From: CAZTPJ01 sp964614515
GTDB lineage: Bacteria > Planctomycetota > Phycisphaerae > Phycisphaerales > UBA1924
NCBI GenBank assembly: GCA_964614515.1
Contig: CAZTPJ010000131.1
Span: 1-5,485 of the forward strand
Direction of reading: 5' to 3'
Length of the DNA: 5,485 nucleotides
Shown: one piece after another, positions 1 through 5,485 of the stretch
Layout: each line of letters starts with the position of its first letter
Position numbering within the stretch: position 1 is the stretch's first letter
Notes under the pieces: generated by a model
Database searches by the model: none
What the model saw: the letters and a program-made list of their open reading frames with translations, nothing else
Told to the model about the DNA's origin: nothing
Made by a program: the position numbers and the translations under genes

Positions 1-1
1 G

Positions 2-118
2 TGGCTGGTGCGCCGCGGCTTCCCCGCCGGCGCGGTAGCCGAGCGCCTGCGCCGCCTGTTCCCGAGGGACACCGAGGGCTTCGGCGAGATCGCCGACGCG
101 CCCGAGCAGGACGAGTAA
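2..118 (+). CDS. recX: C-terminal fragment of probable RecX regulatory protein (5' end outside window)
   Basis: The reading frame beginning at base 2 is open for 38 codons and ends in TAA at 116-118. Its start lies upstream of the window. It reads WLVRRGFPAGAVAERLRRLF and then an acidic tail ending PEQDE. The pattern 'L-x-R-R-G-F-x-x-x-x-V-x-x-x-L-R-R-L' resembles the last three-helix repeat of RecX proteins, which bind RecA filaments and modulate recombinase activity in the cytoplasm. Context agrees: recA-recX-alaS is a common bacterial gene order and alaS follows after 18 bases. Only 38 residues are visible, so the call rests on a short motif plus neighbourhood. Another small helical protein is possible. 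Confidence 0.66.
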   Translation, partial: WLVRRGFPAGAVAERLRRLFPRDTEGFGEIADAPEQDE

Positions 119-122
119 GGAG
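117..122 (+). promoter_or_regulatory. Shine-Dalgarno sequence for alaS, overlapping the recX stop
   Basis: AAGGAG begins within the TAA stop of the upstream gene. The spacer to the GTG at 137 is 14 bases, longer than the usual 5-9. A weaker purine run, GAGAG at 125-129, is better spaced. The overlap with the stop suggests that alaS translation is coupled to termination of recX translation. No promoter-like sequence is evident in the 18-base gap. Confidence 0.55.
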
Positions 123-136
123 ACGAGAGCCACACC

Positions 137-2816
137 GTGAAGACCGCCGACCAGATCCGCCACGCGTTCCTCCGCTACTTCGAGGAGCGCGGCCACCGCG
201 TCGTCAAGAGCAGCTCGCTGGTGCCCGAGAGCGACCCCACGCTGCTGTTCGCCAACGCGGGCATGAACCAGTTCAAGGACCTCTTCCTCGGCCGCGAGAA
301 GCGCGACTACGACCGCGCCGCCTCGTCGCAGAAGTGCGTCCGCGCCGGCGGCAAGCACAACGACCTCGAGAACGTGGGCCAGACCGCGCGCCACCACACG
401 TTCTTCGAGATGCTCGGCAACTTCTCTTTCGGCGACTACTTCAAGAAGGACGCGATCGCCTACGGCTGGGAGTTCCTGACGAAGGACCTCGGACTCGACC
501 CCGCCCGCATGAAGGTCACGATCTTCCGGGGCGAGGAGGGCGTGCCGCGCGACGCCGAGGCCCACGGCTTCTGGCAGGAGCACGTCGCCGCCGACCGCAT
601 CCTCGAGCTCTCGGCCAAGGACAACTTCTGGGCGATGGGCGACACCGGCCCCTGCGGCCCCTGCTCCGAGATCCACTTCCACCAGGGTGACGACCTGCCC
701 TGCGCGGAGGAGGCGGAGGGCGGGACGTGCAAGGGCGTCGAGTGCGAGTGCGACCGCTGGCTGGAGATCTGGAACCTGGTCTTCATGCAGTTCGACCGCG
801 ACTCGTCCGGCACGCTGACTCCCCTGCCGGCGCCCTGCGTCGACACCGGCATGGGCCTCGAGCGCGTCAGCGCGGTCGCCCAGGGCCACCGCTCGAACTA
901 CGACACCGACCTCTTCACCCCGCTGTTCGCGGCGATCGGCAAGCTGTGCGGCAAGACCTACGGCGCGTCGGCCTCCGCCGACGACATGTCGATGCGGGTG
1001 ATCGCCGACCACATGCGGGCGACCACGTTCCTCGTGGGCGACGGCGTGATCCCCGGCAACGAGGGCCGCGGCTACGTGCTGCGCAAGATCATGCGCCGCG
1101 CGCTGCGCCACGGCCGCCGCCTCGGCATCGAAGGCGCGGTGCTGGTGCCCCTGATCGACGCCGTCGTGGAACGCATGGCGGGCGCCTACCCCGAGCTGCA
1201 CAACCAGAAGGAATCGATCCGCAAGATCGTCGAGGTCGAGGAGGACCGCTTCTCGACCACCCTGCGCCAGGCGTTCGCGATGTTCGACCAGGCGGCGGCA
1301 AAGCTGAAGAAGGGCGACGTGCTGCCCGGTGCCGAGGCGTTCCGCCTCTACGACACGTACGGCCTGGCCCTCGACTTCACCGAGGAACTGGCCAAGGACC
1401 GCGGGCTGACCGTCGACAACGCGGGCTTCGAGCGTGAGCTGTCCGCCCAGCAGGAACGGGCTCGCAGCGCCAGCAAGCTGGGCGCCGTCACCGGCGATCC
1501 CGTCTACCTGAAGCTGCTCGAGGCGCAGAAGCCCCAGTTCGTGGGTTACGAGACTCTCGCCCTCGACGAGGCCCGGGTGCTGGCCGTGCTGCGCGACGGC
1601 GCCGCCGTGAAGCGACTCGACGCCGGCCAGCAGGGCGAGCTGGTGCTCGATCGCACGCCGTTCTACGGCGAGTCCGGCGGCCAGGTCGGCGACCGCGGCG
1701 TGATCGCCGCCGAAGGCGCGGCGGCCGACGTGACCGACTGCCGGCTGCCGGTGCCGGGCCTGTACTCCCATCACGTCACGGTCACTGCCGGCGGCTTCGA
1801 GGCCGGCATGACCGTGCGCTGCGAGGTCGACTCCGCGCACCGCGCCGGCGCGATGCGCCACCACAGCGCGACCCACCTGCTCCACGCGGCGCTGCGCGAG
1901 ATCCTCGGGCCCCACGTCAAGCAGGCGGGCTCGCTGGTCGCGCCGGACCGGCTGCGCTTCGACTTCAGCCACTACGCGGGCGTCACCCCGCGCGAGCTGC
2001 GCCACCTCGAGAACCGGGTCAACGGAGAGATCCTCCGCAACACGGGCCTGGAGACGAAGGTGATGGGCCGCGAGGAGGCGCTCTCCTACGGCGCGCTGGC
2101 CTTCTTCGGCGACAAGTACGGCGAGCGGGTGCGGGTGGTCGAGGTGCCGGGCTTCTCGAAGGAGTTCTGCGGCGGAACCCACGTCCACCGCACGGGCGAC
2201 ATCGGCCTGTTCCTGTTCAGCGCGGAGCAGGGCATCTCCGCCGGCACCCGCCGCGTCGAGGCGCTGGCCGGCGACGCCGCGATGGCTCGCGCCCAGGCCG
2301 ACCAGGGCATCCTCGAGGAACTCGAGGAGACGGCCAAGACCGACCGCCGCTCGCTGGTCGACGAGTACGCGCGGATGCGCGAGCAGCTCAAGGCGAAGGA
2401 GCGCGAGATCCAGGCGCTCGAGATGATGCTCGCCACCGGCGGCGGCGCGGCCGCGGACGACGCGGNNNNNNNNNNAGCACGCCGGCGTCAAGCTGCTGAC
2501 GCCCCGCTACGACGGGCTCGACAAGAAGTCGCACGCGGCGGTGGTCGACGACCTGCGCAACCGTCACAAGGCGGCGTCCTTTCTGATCGTCTCGACGGCG
2601 GTGGCGGAGGACGGCGTGCACGTGATCGCCGCCGTCTCCGAGTCGCTCAAGGGGCGGGTGGCCGCGCCCGAGCTGATGAAGCGGCTGGGCCTGCGCGGGG
2701 GCGGCCGTCCCGATTTCGCCCAGGGCGGCGGCGTCGCCACGGCCGACGTGGACGCGATGCGGAAGAAGGCGGGTGAGCTGATGCGCGAGTTGCTGGAGGG
2801 CGTCGGTGCGGCGTGA
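137..2816 (+). CDS. alaS: Alanyl-tRNA synthetase, interrupted by an assembly N run at 2466-2475
   Basis: This class II aminoacyl-tRNA synthetase attaches alanine to tRNA-Ala in the cytoplasm and edits mischarged Ser/Gly. The GTG start at 137 gives the family N-terminus MKTADQIRHAFLRYFEERGH. The aminoacylation core includes motif 2 around QKCVRAGGKHND (residues 65-76, with R69), the motif VDTGMGLER (235-243) and GNEGRGYVLRKIMRRA (307-322). The editing domain has the zinc ligands HSATH (H576, H580) and CGGTH (C678, H682). A coiled-coil stretch near 745-765 leads to the C-Ala domain, with GGGRPDFAQGGG near 851-862. The frame is phase 137 up to base 2465 and shifts by one after the N run (codons from 2478), ending in TGA at 2814-2816. 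Joining the flanks gives 889 residues, close to the usual 870-900. An unusual Cys-rich insert lies at C189, C198, C203 and C205. I judge the frame break an assembly fault, not a pseudogene. Confidence 0.97.
2466..2475. other. Assembly gap (10 N) inside alaS
   Basis: There are ten undetermined bases. The coding phase differs by one base on the two sides, so the true distance must be a multiple of three rather than ten. With zero missing bases, the flanking ...GCGG and AGCAC... form the codons gcg-gag-cac (A-E-H). This places about nine residues between the GGG of the coiled-coil end and the GVKLL of the C-Ala domain, similar to the spacing I recall for related enzymes. The run is probably a scaffolder placeholder. 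Confidence 0.9.
2795..2800 (+). promoter_or_regulatory. Shine-Dalgarno sequence for the lytic transglycosylase gene, inside alaS
   Basis: GGAGGG lies five bases before the GTG at 2806, while still inside the alaS coding sequence. It decides the start: an in-frame TGA at 2779-2781 closes the frame upstream, and 2806 is the first start codon after it. The codon is followed directly by a signal peptide. Confidence 0.75.
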
Positions 2817-3688
2817 CGCGGTCGTCGTCCTGGTGCTCCTGGCGCTCGCGTCCGCTCCGCTGGCCTCAGCCCAGATCTACACGCGGGTCAAGGCCAACGG
2901 CGTGATCGAGGCGACCAACGTGCCCTCGACCAGCGACTTCCGCCTCACGTACCCGGGCAAGGGGCGGCTGATCCACTCGCGCGGCTTCAAGCGCGTCCCG
3001 TACAACGGCGAGTGGGACCGGCACATCTTCGACGCCGCTGCCGCGTTCGGGGTCTCGACCGACCTGGTCAAGGCCGTGATCCAGGCCGAGTCCGAGTTCG
3101 ACCACCTGGCGGTGTCCTCGAAGGGCGCCCAGGGGCTGATGCAGCTGATGCCGGCGACGGCCCGCCGCTTCGGCGTGGGCGACGCCTTCGACCCGCGGCA
3201 GAACATCTTCGGCGGCGTCGAGTACCTCGCCTTCCTGCTGCGCATGTTCCAGGGCGACGTCTCGCTGGCGCTGGCCGGCTACAACGCCGGCGAGAACGCC
3301 GTGGTCCGCCACAAGGGCATCCCGCCGTACAAGGAGACGCNNNNNNNNNNCGCGGGGCTACGTGAAGAAGATCGAGGGCCTGCTGCAGGGCGGCTACTCG
3401 GGCCCCACCTACCGTCGCGCGTCGAACGTCACCGCGCTCCCCGGCTTCGGCGGTGCCTCGGAGTCGGCCCAGTACTTCGCGCCGGGCGCCGGCAGCCTGC
3501 GCTCGACGCCCCCCAGGGCGGCATCGGCGCGCGGCGTCCGCATCACCGCCGCGGCCCCCCGCGCCAGCGCCCCGCCGCTCGCCCCGCGCACCTACTACAA
3601 GTGGACCGATGCCCGCGGCCAGTGGCACGTCGCCCAGGAGCCCCCGCCCGAGGGCGTCGTCTACTCGATGATCCGCGGCCTGGACTGA
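2806..3688 (+). CDS. Secreted lytic transglycosylase (SLT/GH23) with terminal DUF4124-like segments, interrupted by an N run
   Basis: This enzyme should cleave the MurNAc-GlcNAc bond of peptidoglycan outside the cytoplasmic membrane. Residues 1-22 form a signal peptide: MRR, a hydrophobic core, then cleavage probably after ASA-22. Residues 24-45 (IYTRVKANGVIEATNVP) resemble the DUF4124 motif. The SLT domain spans about 68-187: catalytic Glu is E95 in QAESEF, followed by GAQGLMQLMPATA (107-119) and GYNAGENAV (158-166), then PPYKET. After the N run the frame shifts by one (codons from 3353) and continues RGYVKKIEGLL. A Pro/Ala/Ser-rich linker follows, then a second DUF4124-like segment, YYKWTDARGQWHVAQEPPP, near 259-277. 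Overlapping the flanks by three bases gives about 289 residues. The GTG start overlaps alaS by 11 bases. There is no lipobox cysteine, so the product is probably periplasmic and soluble. All visible catalytic motifs are intact. The exact family within GH23 is not resolved. Confidence 0.92.
3341..3350. other. Assembly gap (10 N) inside the lytic transglycosylase gene
   Basis: There are ten undetermined bases, and again the coding phase changes by one across them. The left flank ends GAGACGC and the right flank begins CGCGGGGC. Merging the shared CGC gives gag-acg-cgg-ggc-tac (E-T-R-G-Y), the usual ET-R-x-YV motif at the end of SLT domains. Direct joining gives an extra Pro (ETPRGY). The run is therefore best explained as a placeholder between contigs that abut or slightly overlap. 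Confidence 0.9.
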
Positions 3689-3693
3689 AGGAG
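3688..3693 (+). promoter_or_regulatory. Shine-Dalgarno sequence for the TPR-AIM24 gene
   Basis: AAGGAG begins with the last base of the transglycosylase TGA stop. It is separated from the ATG at 3698 by four C residues. The tight spacing supports that ATG as the start and suggests translational coupling with the preceding gene. Confidence 0.72.
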
Positions 3694-3697
3694 CCCC

Positions 3698-5011
3698 ATG
3701 CCCCCCGAACGCGACGACGAGGGGTTGTTCGTCGCCCACTTCGAGCGCGGCCGCGAACTGTTCGATGCGGGGCGTGTCGGGGAGGCCGAGAAGGACCTCG
3801 TCGAGGCCTGCCTGATCCGGCCCCGCGACCAGCGGGTCCTGAACCTGCTGGGGCTCGTGTACTTCAAGCAGCAGAAGTACGCGAAGGCCGAGGAGGTCTA
3901 CCGGCGCCTGGCCGTCGAGAGCCCCGAGGTGCCGACGCTCTTCTACAACCTGGGGCTCATCTACTTCAAGCTCGGCCGGCTCGAGGAGGCGGAGACGGCG
4001 TTCCAGAAGTCGCTGGAACTCGCCCCCGACAACCCCAAGATCGAGTTCTACCTCGGCTCGATCTACGAGAAGCTGCACCGCTTCCAGGACGCCATCTTCC
4101 GCTATCGCCACGCGGGTGCCAGCCTGATGGTGCGCCGGGTCGAGGACAAGATCGCCGCCGGGCCGCCGGCCGCTCCGGCCCCGGCGCCGAGTTCCGCGCC
4201 GGCCCGCCGGCCGCAGCCCGCCTCCACGGCCGACACCGCCGAGTTCCGCGCCGACTCGGTGCAGCAGACGCTGCGCGAGACCGGCGACGCCGCGACGCTC
4301 GTGCCCGGCAAGAAGCTCGAGAAGGTGAGCCCCAGCCTGCTCGCCCGCGGCGGCGGCCCGGCCTCCACCGACACCAACCGCTTCCGCGCCGCCGATGCGC
4401 TGCCCGAGGCCCGGACCCCGGCCGCGGCGAACCAGCGCCACCCGGTGCTCGGGTCGTTCCGCCCGCTCGAGCGGGGCCTGCTGGAGGCCACCTTCTCCGG
4501 CAAGCTCTTCATCAAGCAGGGGACGATCTACTCCTACAGCGGCAACCTGACCTTCTGGGTCAAGGAGAAGCGCCCCGGCGGCCGCAACCCGCTGGTGATC
4601 ATCTCCGGCTCCGGACGGGTCCTGCTCACGGACGGCGACCGCGAGATCACCTTCGTCCACGTCACCGACGACGAGCAGGTGTTCGTCGAGCCCGGTCACC
4701 TGCTCGCCTGCGAGGAGACGCTGACGCCCCGCTACGTGCCGCTGGCGCCCGGCGTGGAGTACGTGGTGTTCGAGGGCAAGGGCTCGGCCGCGTTGTCGAT
4801 CCAGAGCAAGGCGCTCTCGCTCTCCGTGACGCCCGACCTGCCGGTCTCCGTGCCCTACTCCGCGATCATCACCTGGAGCGGAAGGCTCCAGGCCTCGCTG
4901 ATCGACGACCCGCACCTGCGCGAAATGATCCTGCCGGCCGGTCGCCGCGAGGAGCCGCTGCTGCGGATCGAGGGCGCCGGCCGCGTGCTCGTCGAGCAGT
5001 CCCCGGCCTAG
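3698..5011 (+). CDS. TPR-repeat protein with C-terminal AIM24-like domain
   Basis: This is a 437-residue protein of unknown specific function. It has no signal peptide or membrane segment, so it is probably cytoplasmic. Residues 12-146 hold about four tetratricopeptide repeats, with clear signatures such as LFYNLGLIYFKLGRLEEAE (81-99) followed by AFQKSLELAPDN. Such repeats normally form a helical protein-binding scaffold. Residues about 153-240 are an Ala/Pro/Arg-rich, probably disordered linker. Residues about 248-433 are mostly predicted beta strand and resemble the AIM24 family, for instance SYSGNLTFWVKEK, ISGSGRVLLTDGDREITFVHV and EQVFVEPGHLLACEETLTP. AIM24 belongs to a TRAP-like beta fold. 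The yeast member is mitochondrial, and bacterial members are poorly characterised. The gene starts nine bases after the transglycosylase and ends three bases before the convergent gene. The TPR call is firm. The AIM24 call rests on remembered motif patterns. A role as a scaffold linked to envelope growth is speculation from the neighbour. Confidence 0.88.
   Translation: MPPERDDEGLFVAHFERGRELFDAGRVGEAEKDLVEACLIRPRDQRVLNLLGLVYFKQQKYAKAEEVYRRLAVESPEVPTLFYNLGLIYFKLGRLEEAETAFQKSLELAPDNPKIEFYLGSIYEKLHRFQDAIFRYRHAGASLMVRRVEDKIAAGPPAAPAPAPSSAPARRPQPASTADTAEFRADSVQQTLRETGDAATLVPGKKLEKVSPSLLARGGGPASTDTNRFRAADALPEARTPAAANQRHPVLGSFRPLERGLLEATFSGKLFIKQGTIYSYSGNLTFWVKEKRPGGRNPLVIISGSGRVLLTDGDREITFVHVTDDEQVFVEPGHLLACEETLTPRYVPLAPGVEYVVFEGKGSAALSIQSKALSLSVTPDLPVSVPYSAIITWSGRLQASLIDDPHLREMILPAGRREEPLLRIEGAGRVLVEQSPA
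4185..4201 (+). repeat. 17-bp direct repeat, copy 1, in the TPR-AIM24 linker
   Basis: CGCCGAGTTCCGCGCCG occurs here and again, identically, at 4237-4253. The offset is 52 bases, so the copies are read in different frames: here as APSSAP. It lies in the low-complexity linker and may be a remnant of local duplication or chance in GC-rich DNA. Confidence 0.6.
4237..4253 (+). repeat. 17-bp direct repeat, copy 2, in the TPR-AIM24 linker
   Basis: Second identical copy of the repeat at 4185-4201, here read as AEFRA. The flanking bases on both sides differ between the copies. Confidence 0.6.
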
Positions 5012-5014
5012 CTC

Positions 5015-5485
5015 CTACCGCCAGAGTCCCGGCAGCGCCTGCAGCGCGCCGCGAGCGGTGTAGAGCGCCTGCACCTCGCCGCGGAAGCCGTGCCAGCAGG
5101 CCGTGCAGCCGTGGCCCGCGGTGGCCGCGCGCAGCTTGTCCAGCAGCGCCGGTGCCTCCTCGTCGAGCAGCGAGCCGGCCGCGTGTCCCGCCCCCTGGAA
5201 CTCCACGCAGCGCGAGATGCGCCCCAGGTGGTCCACGTTGAGGAAGCCGCGGCCCGCCGGGCAACCCGGCACGCCACCCGCGAGCGCGCGATCGACGCCC
5301 TCGATCACGCCCGGGCTCGAGACGAGGGGCCGCCCGCGGCGCCGCGCTTCCAGCAGCAGCGGCGTGAGGGCGGCGCCGGCCGCGGGCATCGGGTACGGCA
5401 GGTCGACCGCCAGGCCGACGCCGACCTGCTCGGCGAGGACCAGCGCCCGCTCCAGCGCCGCGGCGCCGCCCGCCGGATCGAGGGC
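5015..5485 (-). CDS. C-terminal part of probable radical SAM protein with SPASM/twitch-like cluster domain (5' end outside window)
   Basis: The frame is open from the window edge at 5485 to TAG at 5017-5015, giving 156 codons with no stop. The ATG at 5389-5387 is internal because the frame stays coding-like upstream (VGVGLAVDLPYP then M). The visible protein has a segment compatible with the last part of a TIM-barrel, then four cysteines numbered from the window edge: C75 (GCPAGRGF), C93 (LGRISRC), C127 and C130 (GCTACWHGFRGE). C75-x12-G-x4-C93 fits the first half of the SPASM pattern (C-x9-15-G-x4-C), and C-x2-C-W also occurs in these domains. There is no further cysteine after C130, so one auxiliary [4Fe-4S] cluster is likelier than two. 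The radical SAM CxxxCxxC motif would lie outside the window, so the class is inferred and the substrate cannot be guessed. The gene is convergent with the TPR-AIM24 gene, with only three bases between the stops. Confidence 0.72.
   Translation of the reverse strand, partial: ALDPAGGAAALERALVLAEQVGVGLAVDLPYPMPAAGAALTPLLLEARRRGRPLVSSPGVIEGVDRALAGGVPGCPAGRGFLNVDHLGRISRCVEFQGAGHAAGSLLDEEAPALLDKLRAATAGHGCTACWHGFRGEVQALYTARGALQALPGLWR

Noticed and set aside
1..690. A 229-codon plus-strand open frame beginning at base 1
   Set aside because: Its translation is an Arg/Pro-rich shadow of recX and alaS in another phase, with no recognisable motif.
2541..2816. A separate 91-residue gene
   Set aside because: The sequence is the C-terminal C-Ala domain of AlaRS (GGGRPDFAQGGG). 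It only appears separate because the N run shifts the frame.
137..2816. alaS and the transglycosylase as pseudogenes because their frames break
   Set aside because: Both breaks coincide exactly with N runs, and all catalytic and metal-binding residues on both sides are intact. Assembly artefact is the simpler explanation.
3068..4915. A 615-codon open frame on the minus strand spanning the second N run
   Set aside because: It lies opposite the transglycosylase and TPR-AIM24 genes, both of which have clear motifs. The translation is repetitive Arg/Gly/Ala/Val without domains, as expected for an antisense shadow in GC-rich DNA, and it reads through N.
4986..4998. Perfect inverted repeat TGCTCGTCGAGCA near the end of the TPR-AIM24 gene as a terminator
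   Set aside because: The loop would be at most a few bases, there is no T-tract after it, and it lies within codons for VLVEQ. It is more likely chance in GC-rich coding sequence.
2806..5241. An apparent 811-residue fusion starting as a transglycosylase and running to 5241
   Set aside because: After the N run this frame becomes Arg/Pro/Ala-rich nonsense while the true product continues in another phase. It is an artefact of the ten-N spacing.
5015..5389. A complete small gene of 124 residues starting at the ATG on the minus strand at 5389
   Set aside because: The same frame stays open and protein-like to the window edge, with no Shine-Dalgarno evident before that ATG. The fragment is better read as the C-terminus of a larger protein.

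Overview
The window is very GC-rich (about 70% by eye, with G/C in nearly all third codon positions) and tightly packed. It looks like a chromosomal housekeeping segment of a high-GC Gram-negative-type bacterium. Three things point towards the Myxococcota/Desulfobacterota/Acidobacteriota part of the tree: the recX-alaS order, a Cys-rich insert in AlaRS that I associate with deltaproteobacterial-type enzymes, and a TPR protein with a C-terminal AIM24-like domain. That placement is an inference, not a demonstrated assignment. Two runs of exactly ten N indicate a scaffolded, probably metagenomic, draft assembly.

Layout, left to right. (1) 2-118 (+): the last 38 codons of an upstream gene, probably recX. 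(2) 137-2816 (+): alaS, alanyl-tRNA synthetase, complete except for an N run at 2466-2475 that breaks its frame. (3) 2806-3688 (+): a secreted lytic transglycosylase (SLT/GH23) starting inside the end of alaS, with an N run at 3341-3350 that also breaks its frame. (4) 3698-5011 (+): a cytoplasmic protein with four TPRs, a Pro/Ala-rich linker and an AIM24-like C-terminal domain. (5) 5015-5485 (-): the C-terminal 156 codons of a convergent gene, probably a radical SAM enzyme with a four-cysteine SPASM/twitch-type auxiliary cluster domain.

The four plus-strand genes are separated by +18, -11 and +9 nt. Each downstream gene has a Shine-Dalgarno sequence overlapping or lying inside the end of its predecessor, so they are probably cotranscribed and partly translationally coupled. 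The functions are DNA-repair control (RecX), tRNA charging (AlaRS), peptidoglycan cleavage (SLT) and an unknown TPR/AIM24 role. They do not form one obvious pathway. Only the SLT and TPR-AIM24 pair hints at a shared but unproven role.

Both N runs appear to be assembly placeholders rather than missing sequence. At the first, joining the flanks directly restores the alaS frame with one sensible codon. At the second, overlapping the flanks by three bases restores the frame and the ETRGYV motif expected of the transglycosylase family. I see no RNA gene, CRISPR array, insertion sequence, phage gene or defence system. No stretch over 300 bases lacks a gene. I did not find a convincing previously undescribed system; the least understood element is the TPR-AIM24 protein and its link to the transglycosylase.
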